Source of the DNA: Undaria pinnatifida
Taxonomy: Eukaryota > Sar > Phaeophyceae > Laminariales > Alariaceae
DNA length: 64,000 nucleotides
NCBI GenBank assembly: GCA_012845835.1
Contig: JABAKD010000021.1
Span: 2,803,706 to 2,867,705 of the forward strand
Reading direction: 5' to 3'
A model generated the notes under the pieces. It did not search any database, was not told the origin of the DNA, and saw nothing but the letters and a program-made list of their open reading frames with translations. A program made the position numbers and the translations under genes. Numbering within the stretch: position 1 is the first letter of the stretch; every line of letters begins with the position of its first letter. Below, piece after piece: positions 29,757-39,763 of this stretch.

Positions 29757-30587
29757 TTTTTTTTTTGGCGCCGCGCGCCGATATTGAAAACCCCAGGTAT
29801 AATACAGGCGGTACGTTGCTAAAGCATTGTCATACTGGGAGTACGTTTCAAATTTTTTATTCGAAACTCCAGGATGATACCTTGTTGTAATGATGGCAAT
29901 ATGTTGCTAAGCCAATACAATACTGGTGTACGAGTACGTTTAAAATTCAGCACAAACTGTCTAAAAAAGAGTAAGCGGTGTCTCGAAGGGATTTGATGGG
30001 CGTTCAGCGGCCAGAATCGACTTTCAAAAATGTACTTGAGCAGCAAGGCTGGCTTGATCGCTGTGAGGACACTGCTTTGGGGTCGTCGGGAATGCTCAGC
30101 ACGCCACGGCTCATTGCGACACGAGACCTGGTTGTTGTTCTGCTAGCTGTGTCGCCCACCCTCCGTACCCATACGACAAGACGGAGCTGAAACGTTCTGA
30201 CCATGAAAGGGTATACAAAAACAATGAGAGTATAGACTAGTCATACCACAAGTGCTTTTTTTATTTAAACTTATGGGTAGACTTGACTATACAAAAACTA
30301 AAACAAAAAAGTGGGCTAGACAAATACCTGCTTTTGGTATTAGACTATATACCCTTTGCTTTGGTTCTGACTGGCGAGACCATGATGACAGAAGACGTAG
30401 ACAGACGTGTTTTCTGTAATAGTCTACAGTACATGTAATAATATGGATATCGCAAAGAGGGCGATGTGCGTACGCGCGCTCCGTCGTATCGAATAGGTGC
30501 CTTTTGCGTGTCAGGTTTTGCGCAAAAAGAACACTTCCTTCCTTCGGGGAGGCTCGAACCGGAGAAATCGATCTTACTCTTCTTGTT
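29757..30587. other. Intergenic, nothing recognised
   Basis: AT-rich. Short open frames on both strands near 30004-30204 show no recognised domain. Confidence 0.45.
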
Positions 30588-30820
30588 ATTTTTTTCACAC
30601 ATGCATCTACTTTCCAGCTTCTTCTGGACAAGCCGTGGGCACAGGTGTCGTCCCTTCTCCCCGCCTGTTCTTGCTTTCAATATTTATCGCGCTTAGGGGT
30701 CAGCTATCCCACTGCTCGTCGATTGCTCATCGAATGCACTCGCTCGGGGGGATTCGAACTCACGAAACTGACCATGATACCAGGCTCGAGGATAACCTGA
30801 TACGCCACCGGGGCGACCGG
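30588..30820 (-). mobile_element. SINE-A copy 3, internally deleted
   Basis: Starts with a T run and CACACATGCATCTACTTTCC, ends CCACCGGGGCGACCGG. B box GGATTCGAACTC at about 30748. Lacks part of the body between the 'atcgaatgcactcg' junction and the tRNA part. Confidence 0.82.
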
Positions 30821-32280
30821 GTCTTGTACTTATTATACTGTACCAGGTACAGTGCAGTACAAAAACCAGGTAGGTATTATACACCAGTCAGTATAGTAGT
30901 GACGATGTTTACGACTCAGTCAGTTATTAGACCATCGGGCATACGAGTGAAACCAGATCACCGCGTGATCTTCCTCTCTACAATATTGCTATAATAGTTC
31001 CAGATACCTGGTACGTAGTACCTGACAATCACGCAGAAACACAAGACAATATACAGCATAGTTATGATTGGACACACTTCGGACAAACGGGGAAAAATAA
31101 ACCAATCACAGAGGTGGTGTCAGTTGCGCCTCTGTTTTGTTTCGATCTGTTTACCGCACGCTCGCAATAGCTCACAAGCAGCACATCTCCTCCTGCCATC
31201 CCAAGATCTGATCTGGATCCAAACCGGCTTTCACGCGCAGCAAGGGCACACGAACGCACCTCCTACGGGCAGCACACACATCGGACTTCCCGGGATCTAA
31301 AACTTCCAAGAACACCAAACGGCTAGGTGCGTTCAGCCCACATTGGCAGGCATTCCCTGGTCTGCTCAATCCAGCCGTCCGGTCGTCGTATCGTGCACGT
31401 GTAGACTAGACTATGCTTCCTCTAGGTCTTACTGCTGTAGCCACGCATAGCAACCAAGGCAATGCCGAATGCGACTATAGTAAGCGCCTAGAACGAGCGT
31501 GCAGCACGAGTAGTAGCACGAGTGTCACCACTCTACTGCAGCTACACGCGCGTACCGCAGAGTGTATCGAGTTCGGACACACACCCTCCACCCGAGCGGC
31601 CCGGGCTGCTTTCGTGTGGTCGATGCAGGAAAAAAAAAAAATCTTTCGTCTTTTTCGTTTCTTTTTACACTTACACATTTTGTTTGTATCTGGTACTTTT
31701 CCCATCCGAGATTCCCGAAGTCTTTGGGCTTGCATTTATTTGTTGTGTTCTTTCTTCTTCCTTGCTGGTGTTGCTGTCGTGGTTTGTGACGAGCCCACCC
31801 GTGGACCACCATGCAATAGTGCACCAGGGGCAGCTAAATCAAACGCGGCTAGATGGTTGTGTGCGGTCACCGTGGCACGCGGATGCTGGTTTACTGAGTT
31901 GTGCTGCGCCTCTCAATAGGGGTTGTAGTTTCTGGCTCGCGGGGCTCGTCCTCAGCTGAGGATCCACAGCAATGCTGTACCTGGTAGTACACAATATCTT
32001 TTGGAGCAGAGGTTGGTACCCGTTGATTGCTGCATCTCCATGCAAGGTGTGCTGGAAGCAGCAAGGCAGCAACACATGCTGTTACCACCATGGCGCCCCG
32101 ACAAGTTTATACCTTCCGGAAGCAGCTATGAATCGTTCCCTGTCCCACCAGCGCGTGCGATCACAACGCGAAGCATCCACCACACCCAGATTAGCTCGTC
32201 ATTGGGCGTATCGTACGACGATACGATCCGGTATCCTTGTCAGAAACTTTTGATTTGTTACTGTTGGTTATAGTCTACAG
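30821..32280. other. Intergenic, nothing recognised
   Basis: Open frames of 60-170 codons occur on both strands around 31413-31959 but overlap and have no domain. 'accaggtac' words recur near 30840 and 31010. Confidence 0.45.
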
Positions 32281-32366
32281 AACTACCCACTGGCCCACGT
32301 AGTCACTAGAACTACCCACTGAGCTACGTAGTCACGTGACTACGTGGGCCAGTGGGTAGTTCTATA
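32281..32366. repeat. Inverted repeat (hairpin) with AGTGGGTAGTTCT ends
   Basis: 'agaactacccactggcccac' and 'gtagtcac' on the left are mirrored by 'gtgactacgtgggccagtgg' and 'gtagttct' on the right, with a second left-arm copy (AGAACTACCCACTGAGCTACG) between. A further right-arm fragment follows at about 32385-32420. The arms hold the 'ctcagtggg' word of the 59-bp repeat family. Confidence 0.85.
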
Positions 32367-32639
32367 TAACCAACAAAATATACGTCGTGGGGGCCGGTGG
32401 GTAGTTCTATATAACCAACAGTTACCTTGCCGGGAGCCATGGCAAGCCGGGTACCAAAAAACGACCCGAGGCAATCATAATAGCATCGGAACAGCGGGCA
32501 GGAGTAAGATAATCACCGGGCTGCGCGCTTACCGTGCAGCTCCTTACGTCGCATCCGGACTCAACCCCGTATGGAGCTATCTACCCCCAACAGCTCGGGT
32601 TGCTTTATTGCAGCCGATGCTATTCTGTGCCACGCGGTT
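32367..32639. other. Intergenic, nothing recognised
   Basis: No domain. The 'gggccggtgggtagttctat' word at about 32390 is a stray arm of the preceding hairpin. Confidence 0.45.
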
Positions 32640-33799
32640 ATTCCATGGGACATCCCGTACGACCGTCTCTTGGGACATCTCTTACGGGAATTTTCAACCC
32701 TGTAGGCTGTCCCATGGAACGTCTCACGGGAAATCCTATGGAGTTCGTGGCATCACATGGAACCCCATGTGATGTTTCATGGGATGTCCCACGGGATGTC
32801 CCGTAGGACTATTCCTCCCGTACGGACACCCGACGGGATGTCTCATGGGATGTCCCGTAGGACTATTCATCCCGTAGGGACACCCGACGGGATATCCCAT
32901 GGGATGAACTATACCCTATGGGTCGTCTTATGGGACATCCCACGGGATATCCCATGAGATCCACGAGATCCCATGTGCGACCCCATGGAATGTATGGGAT
33001 ATCCCACGGGATGTCCCGTGGGAAAGACCCCCCTTTTGTGGGCATGGGATTTATTGCCCCATGGGATATCTCATGATACGCGCGACCTTCCATGGGCCTC
33101 ACACAGGGTGTACCATGCGATGTCTCATATAATATGACCATCCCAGTGGACGTATGATACGAACTGAGACACGGGCAATCTCATGGGATGAGTCATGTGA
33201 TATCCCATGAGAGATGTACGTGCTACATCCTTCGAACCCATGGGATGCACCATGGTCTGCCCCATAAGATAGATGTCATCTGAACGACATCGCAGGGGTA
33301 ATCCCACTAGACAGCCCGTGGGATGTTTGGAACGACTTGGGATCTTCCGTGGGCATATTAAGAGACTACGGGACATGGGGGCAGCTCGTGGCAAGGCTCA
33401 TGGGTCAAGGGATTGGATTCACGTCATCCCATGCAGCATTCCATAATAACGTGTTTGAATTAATCCCATGAGCCATTCCGCGGTGTTTTTTATTGTAAGA
33501 GAAGTTGGGACATCCCATTGGACACAACTTTCGTAGGGTGTTTGACATCCCCATGGGGCATCCCGAACAAAATGCCATACCAGGTATGGGTTATCCGGCA
33601 GGAGATTTCCTATTCCATGCGATGTGTTACACACGTTTTCCCGAGAAGGGATGTGGCATATCAGATAGGATACCCTATGTGACGTCGCACGAGTTGAAGC
33701 GTGGGACGTCCCATGAATTATCCCATAGGATATCCCCTGGGATGGCATTTCATGGGACACCCACAATCGCTTCCATGGGACAAATATATGGGATGTTAC
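32640..33799. repeat. Dense field of TCCCATGGGA/GGGATATCCC palindromes
   Basis: Over 1.1 kb the words CCCATGGGA, GGGATRTCCC, GGGACATCCC and CCCATGAGA recur every 10-25 bp without fixed spacing, on a background of mixed sequence. Because the words are palindromic both strands look alike. Open frames here are artefacts of the motif. Confidence 0.85.
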
Positions 33800-34174
33800 T
33801 GTTAGGCTTAGTTTGGGTAAGCTATTTGTTAACATTTTACAAGTGGTCAAACGGACTAATACCGCACTAATACCTTAACCAATGGCGTCGTCGGCAGGGC
33901 ATGGGTTTTTGGGGTCGTGGGTTCGATCCCCACCATCCACAATAATAAACTTTTTTCTAATTTTCCCCCATGCTTCGAACTTGAAAAATACTCTCCCTGG
34001 TATCCCCAGGAAATGAAACGGCTTGGATATTGACAGAGGTCCGCCGTATATCCGGCCGACCTGCTATCTCGCCGTTTCGGGGGAAGAGAGTATTATAAGG
34101 CTTAGTTTGGGAGAGCTTTTGGTTAACCTTTTGCAAGTGGTCAAACGGACTAATACCCCACTAATACCTTAACA
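33800..34174 (+). mobile_element. TRIM-like miniature LTR element with a tRNA-like insert
   Basis: Direct repeats of about 81 bp (33800-33880 and 34094-34174) share 'ggcttagtttggg', 'caagtggtcaaacggactaa' and 'cactaataccttaac', with TGTTA at the left outer end and TTAACA at the right. Two bases inside the left repeat is TGGCGTCGTCGGCAGG, placed like a primer-binding site. GGGGGAAGAGAG, placed like a polypurine tract, lies just before the right repeat. Between them is a T-arm-like GTGGGTTCGATCCCCAC. A TRIM is a small non-coding LTR element; total length here is 375 bp. No target duplication was seen, so a SINE between duplicated flanks is the alternative. Confidence 0.6.
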
Positions 34175-34606
34175 AATGTGAACATCCTATGGGACCAACG
34201 TATACCATGGCTTATCCCAGAGGAATCTGGAGTTCTCGTGTTGATGACGCAAAAACAGCTAAATAAACACATCAAGATGGGCAAGTGGGCTGTAGCCGTC
34301 CGTTTTCACCTTCATTATCAAATATTATACGTAGTCGTATCGTTTATCGAATATTTTCGGCACTTTTTTTTTGTGAATCTGAAGATCTGCAGGCACCATG
34401 ATTTTGAGTGTCGGATAGATCTGCAGCTACCATGAGTTTGAATATCAAAGATCTGCAGGTAGGTGTCATGCCATGATTTTGAAGATCTAAATATCAAACG
34501 ATCTGATATTTTTGAAGATCTCAAGATCTGCAATCTGCACGTATGTACCATTTTCTTGTTGTTATCATATAAAAATATAGACTAATATATGATATTCTTT
34601 TGGGGG
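34175..34606. other. Intergenic, AT-rich
   Basis: Contains repeated 'agatctgcagg' and 'catgattttgaagatct' words (34380-34540), a short imperfect repeat. No gene. Confidence 0.5.
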
Positions 34607-34795
34607 GGGATTCGGTCAGGAGTTTTTTTCGTCTCGGCCTCAGTATGCGGCTCTCGGAACTAGAATTCTCGGTCAAATAGCTTCGTTCGAGCGCCGTCTT
34701 AAGGGGGCGGCTCCAACGCTCCTCGCCCTGCCGTATCCGTTCCGCACCTCGACGTGAACGTGGATAGACGCTGAGCAAGACAAGCGAGGAGTGCG
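34607..34795. repeat. Dispersed repeat R220, copy 2
   Basis: Matches 10355-10570 ('ttcggtcaggagtttttttc', 'cgccctgccgtatccgttcc', 'cctcgacgtgaacgtgg'). Confidence 0.7.
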
Positions 34796-34994
34796 CTTTT
34801 TTCTTGTATTTTGGGCGGTATACGTCCGAGCTATTCTTGGATCTTGGCATATTATATTTTGTAGACCTTGAACGGATAAGTAAGGGACAACAGTTAAATT
34901 TCCAAATTGGGGTCAATTCCAAATTGGCCTTCAATTTTTTTCCCGACGATGCTTTTTTCATGGCCGCCTCCAAGCGCTTGCCCTATCGTAGCTA

Positions 34995-35410
34995 CTACTG
35001 CTGCGAGTCGTTTCCTTTCGGCTCAGTGGGCACAGTGCTGTATGGCCAACGAAGGATGTGTCGTGAGTACGATTCTCACCCAGATCATATTTGGTATTCA
35101 GGAGCGTGCGCGCTGGAGACGTTACAAATGGTTATGATGGCTGTTAGTGTTGTTATCCTGAGTACTACTAACTGTAGTACGTGGAGAGGGGATAGCTCCG
35201 GAGATCGCTATTACGAAGTCGGTGATAATTAATAAACGAACAGGAAAAAAACATATTTGGTTGGTTTTTTGCATAACCCGCGCTCACTGTGAGTGTTACT
35301 GAGTCAAGTGAAAGTGGGTATAGTGCTATGTGTCGTGAGATCGATTCTCACCGACTTCATATTTGTCTTTTTGAAGTGTGCGCGCTGACGACATTATGAA
35401 TGATTATTTT
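34995..35410 (+). repeat. Two related tRNA-like units
   Basis: Unit 1 (about 35020-35135) and unit 2 (about 35290-35400) share 'tgtgtcgtgag', 'cgattctcacc', 'catatttg' and 'gtgcgcgctg'. Each has an A-box-like CTCAGTGGGCACAG or related word, then GTGAGTACGATTCTCAC, which can form a T-arm. I see no acceptor stem, so they look like tRNA-derived repeats and not tRNA genes. Confidence 0.55.
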
Positions 35411-36245
35411 GGTAGTTTAACATATACATGTAGCACTACCCACTGAGCTACTGAGTCAAGTGATTAAGTATAGCTCAGTGGGCATTGCTGTAGCATTTCT
35501 CGGTCAAATCACTTTGTTCGAAGGCCGCCGTCCAAGCGAGAAGCGAGCAAAAATTTGTATTTTGAACGGTGCTCTCCAGTTTTTCTTCGGCTCTTGATGT
35601 ATGGAGAGGTTGATGAAATAACGCTTGGCAAGACATTGTTTCCAAATCGGCGTCATATTTTGCTCCAAAACCAATAATAATATTACTACTGTAAAAAACT
35701 CCCCATGGTACTGCGGTAGGGATCATAGTAGTAAGTAGTGTATTGTTTAGTGAATTTTTGTAGGTACACCTACATACATACGTGGATATAGACGTGGCAA
35801 GCGCACGCATGACTAAACGAGGAGGAGGTATTAGTGATTACGACTACTGCGCCAGGAAAAGCCACACAGCAGCATTGCGAGTGGCTGCGTCCCCATAGCG
35901 TCGAGGGTTGTATTATACTAGTTCCTCCTTCCTGTTGTTAAGCTGCGCCACGCGAACGTGGTACGAAGTAAGCAGACAGTGCCCACGGAGAAAAAAACAG
36001 TGGTGGCATGCATTTGTCCCCGCATCGCATTGTTTGTTTGTTTTTTCCCCGAGAAGACTTTTTGGAGAAATGTGTGTGGATGGCGTGCTTTGTTGTTGCT
36101 GTGGTCCCTGGCTCCGTTGCTGTGGTCGTTTGCCGGTCAAGTACAAGCGGTCGTGTTGGTACGTAACTGACACATAAGTTTGTGTTGCTTCGTACTGGAC
36201 GTGCTCCTTGCTGTTGATTGCTGATTGATCACCTCTTCTAGTGAT
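35411..36245. other. Intergenic, nothing recognised
   Basis: A fragment of the CTCAGTGGGCATTGCTGT family at 35465-35490 and a piece of R220 near 35488. No domain in the open frames on either strand. Confidence 0.45.
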
Positions 36246-36545
36246 TTTTATTTTTTGGCACACTTCTACTTCCCAGCTTCTGGGCATACAAGCCGTGATC
36301 ACAGGTGTCGTCCTTCCCTTCCCCCCCCCGGTTATTGCCTTTATTTTATTTTGGCGCATAGGGTTCAGCACCCACTGATCGTCGATTTTTCATCGAGTGT
36401 TGCTAACTCACTCTCTCGTGCTTTCCACAAGTCAACTAGTACACAAGACGGAAGTTCATACGAGTACGCACTCGGGAGGATTCGAACTCACGATGCTGAC
36501 CTATACCAGGCTCGAGGATGTAACCTGATATGCCACCGGGGCATT
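36246..36545 (-). mobile_element. SINE-A copy 4
   Basis: Minus orientation, full length: 'cacacttctacttcccagct', 'gtgttgctaactcactctct', GGATTCGAACTC (B box), ending GATATGCCACCGGGGC. It lies head to head with SINE-B copy 2. Confidence 0.85.
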
Positions 36546-36560
36546 GAGTGATACAGAGCA

Positions 36561-36921
36561 GGTCGCCCCAATGGTCTAGTGGGGTTACACTCGAATACTA
36601 GTACTATTAATACGAGCGTTAGTCCTTGAGTTAAATAACCACCGTTGTGAGCTTTGTCGGCTTTATTTATTTGCAGAAATAAATGGGAAAGAAAGGGTCC
36701 ACTAGCTGCTGAAATCGCCAAGCAGCGTGGGTAGGTACAAATCGACGCGACTCGACGAGGGAAGAAAATGCTAAATTCTTCTCGCGATAAAAATTAGGGC
36801 TGGCACCGTAGTGGGGAGGGGGGAGGGGAGCCCGCTATATGACCCCGGATCTAAGTTATGCTACTGGGAGGGCGAGAGTAATGCGAGAATATCACACTAC
36901 GTGGGATGGGAAAAGGAAAAG
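36561..36921 (+). mobile_element. SINE-B copy 2
   Basis: Head GGTCGCCCCAATGGTCTAGTGGGG (a good A box), weak B box (GAGTTAAATAACC), body as in copy 1 ('gacgagggaagaaaatgct', 'gaccccggatctaagtta'), A/G-rich end. The pairing with a head-to-head SINE-A may reflect a preferred insertion site. Confidence 0.75.
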
Positions 36922-38214
36922 AAGTGAAGTGTATTACTGCTGCTTGCTGCTGTAATAATACGATACCCAAGCAAGTTGCACCTATCGACTCGATCTGGAC
37001 TGACTGCTGTATTATGCAATTGTTCCATGTGCAACTTTTCTAATCGCACGCAGCGGACATGGTCTGTCACCTTACTGGCCCCGGATGCTTGATTGAGTGA
37101 AATTATCATAAGAAACGCACTCCACACGTTTCTTCGCCAGACCACAGGGTCAGTCGGCGTGTGCTCGGATTTATCCGATCGAAATCTGATATATATATAT
37201 GAAGCTCGGAATCGGATTCACAAAACGGTAGCTAATAATAGTAGTACGTTGTTACGATTGTTAGTCTATATCGGACTCTTGGCATTACCTTACATACTGC
37301 ACGCGCAGTCTATGATTGTGCGTGTGGTGATTTTTTTTACTCTTCTTGCCAAGTATTGAATCGAACTATTTGAAGTGCTGCCCTGCCCTACCCGAAGCGT
37401 GTAGGGCACCCATGCGGAGCCCGTGTAGTTGTTTATAGTTTTTGTTAAAATCCCATCTAATATATTCGCACCTTTCAGTTCCCCTTCTCCCTCCCTAGAC
37501 GTAGCGACCACTTTAGCACGCTCTTCTCCCCCCTCCCCGCTACACGGTAAACGCCTTCATTTTTTATCGCGAGAATAATTCAGCGATCCCTCGATTCCAT
37601 GGGTACTACTGTTAGTTGCTGCTGTTTTATGTGAGGATAAAAACGTTTTTTACATCGGAACGGCATCTATCTATCTACGCTATATTGTCGGAGGGCAAAA
37701 AATTACGATAAAAATAATTCAGCATTTTTCCATCTCGTCGACTCGTACGTACGTGCCGAATTAATGGTCATTATTTCGAATATCTACGGATGATGGTTTT
37801 GAAGATCCAATGATTTGCGGGTATACCTATATTTTCAAGACCTACTGCTGCTGTAAGTAAAGCAGACGATGATGCTTCGAAGAAACAGCCTAAACTGCTC
37901 ACTGCCGTAGTTCCGGGTCGTTCGATAAACCTTCCTTGCAGAAGGTCGTGCCTATCACAGGGTCCACTATCCCGGCTATGTTGTGGCGGTCAAGCGCAGC
38001 ACCCTGCTTGCCGTATGCTCTGCAACGATGTCGGTTTTTCGTACGCATGGCATGCTGTCACGATACAAGACATTCGACCAATGGCGTCGGATGAATGTAC
38101 ATAATACTGCTTTGCTGCACCCGCATCAATCAAGGAGACAAGAAATCAAACGGTCGTGATCTCTCGCATCGTGTTATGGGTACGTCAACACCGTTGCAGG
38201 ATACGAGCAACCTA
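36922..38214. other. Intergenic; includes the partner of 14230-14360
   Basis: 37265-37440 repeats the block with 'gaagtgctgccctgccctac' and 'cacccatgcggagcccg'. The rest is AT-rich with chance frames only. Confidence 0.5.
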
Positions 38215-38465
38215 TACGTAACTGTCATCGCACGGTACGGGTTGAACTTCTGGGACGAAACATTCCTGGCGGCTATTAGCGCTGTATCGCGATCGCGGGA
38301 ACGGAAGGATACGCCAGCCAGGAATGCTTGATTGCGAAAATGCAAATGAGCTAAAGCGACACACGACGTGTCGTATGAACACACGATGTCACATGACGAT
38401 GTAGAGGTGTGGTGAGCTTGGTGAAGCTTTCTTTTTCCCCACCCTCCAGAGGATGAAAAAAAAAA
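38215..38465. repeat. Partner of the duplication at 28200-28430
   Basis: 'gcttgattgcgaaaatgcaa', 'gtggtgagcttg' and an A-rich end in the same order as in NOP53 intron 7. A GATCGCGGGA-rich stretch precedes it. Confidence 0.5.
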
Positions 38466-39527
38466 GCGCATATGGAAGTGTTGGTCGGATTGCGCGAGGG
38501 AACGCCTTCCAAGTCATTTTTCGGGTGAGATATTGAGCTCGCTCCTCCTCATGTTAGGAGCTCAGAAAATTCTGAGAATCTGCTGCATCACTAGCAGCGT
38601 GGGATGCCTCACGAAAAACTATCATTACGTATGGCTTTCCACGCCAGAAACTCGCGGAGCCGGATGTTCGTACCTGTCGGGAACTTGCGGTGGTGTTTCG
38701 GTGTGATTCGTCGGGAAAATATACTCTCTCGTCTTGGTTTCTTTCTTCTTCTCGATCGACTGCGACGTACGTACGGAAACTTCGGCTTCAGCGATCCCCA
38801 GGGATTTTTTTTTTTTGACCCCGTGTGCAATAGAGCTCGCCTTCGCTCGAAAGATGTGGGTGTGCATGAGGGCGGGCATGATCGTGATGCTGTAGGAAAA
38901 CCTTCAACAACGCGATTACACAACGGTTCGGCGCTGGACACTGAGCACCATGTACGACCCGAAAAACGATGCAGTCGTGTCTTAGATGTTATAAAAATAA
39001 AAATACACTTTTCCAGCTGCAAGATCGAAGATTCGCCGAAACTCATCGTTGCAATCTCAGTGTGATACTCCGATCGCGGGTATTACTGGGGGTGGGTCCT
39101 CATTAGGGATATAGGCCAGCGACTCCCCTTTGAACCACAGAGTATTATATATATACTACGACGTGTGATGCATGATTTCCTGCAGTTTATGCTAGTCAGG
39201 GGGCATCGTGGTATCACACCATGTACGGGTTTCCTACTGTAAGTGGACAGCTAACAACGTGACGTTTTTCACTCTCTTTGTTCTTCTTCTGCCCTTCACC
39301 TCTCACCTCCTGTCATCGTTGTTGTCGCGATAGCAACACAAACATCAGCACCGACCGCGGCAGCAACGGCGGCGGCAACCACAACAGCAACGGCAACAAC
39401 TTCAACAACAGCAACTAACTACGACCAACAACAACACTGCTAATACTGCCAATACCGCCACCAACACCACCAGCACGACCAGCACCATTAGCACCACCCA
39501 ACACCACCAACACCACCGACACCGACG
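38466..39527 (+). other. Region upstream of the secreted-protein gene
   Basis: Open frames of about 150 codons on both strands (38604-39065) mirror each other and carry no domain. The last 230 bp before the ATG are CAA/CAC/CAG-rich (CACCAACACCACC words), probably 5' UTR or promoter. No TATA-like word at a fixed distance was recognised. Confidence 0.4.
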
Positions 39528-39763
39528 ATGAAGATAGTTTGGAAGGCCGTCATGTTTCTGCTGGCAGTCTGCCATGCTTCTTTGGCGCTTCTAGCGTTCA
39601 ACTTCCGTATGGGAGTCTACGACAACGTGCTCAAGGCCGGCGACAAGTGGTCTGCAGCACAGCTTGGAAAGCTAGCGCTCAGCAAGCAAATGTCGGCCGT
39701 CGTGTCCCGCATGGGCGACGTCATCGCAGACGATTCGGTTGCTCAGTTACTCTACAACGAAAG
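39528..39763 (+). CDS. Secreted-protein gene exon 1
   Basis: ATG after a long CAC-rich leader. 78 codons plus two bases. Donor GTGGGG. Signal peptide and the helical segment DKWSAAQLGKLALSKQMSAV. Confidence 0.78.

Noticed and set aside
32640..33799. CRISPR-like array
   Set aside because: The repeats are short palindromes without fixed length or unique spacers of constant size, and the DNA is eukaryotic.
33883..33940. tRNA gene
   Set aside because: Only a T-arm and an A-box-like word are present; no acceptor stem or anticodon arm can be formed, and it lies inside a repeat.
35020..35110. tRNA gene with GTGAGTACGATTCTCAC T-arm
   Set aside because: No pairing acceptor stem, and a second diverged copy lies 270 bp away, as expected of a repeat.
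38604..39065. 153-codon plus-strand frame and its 145-codon minus-strand mirror
   Set aside because: The two frames overlap almost exactly, neither has a domain, and the stretch lies in the upstream region of the secreted-protein gene.
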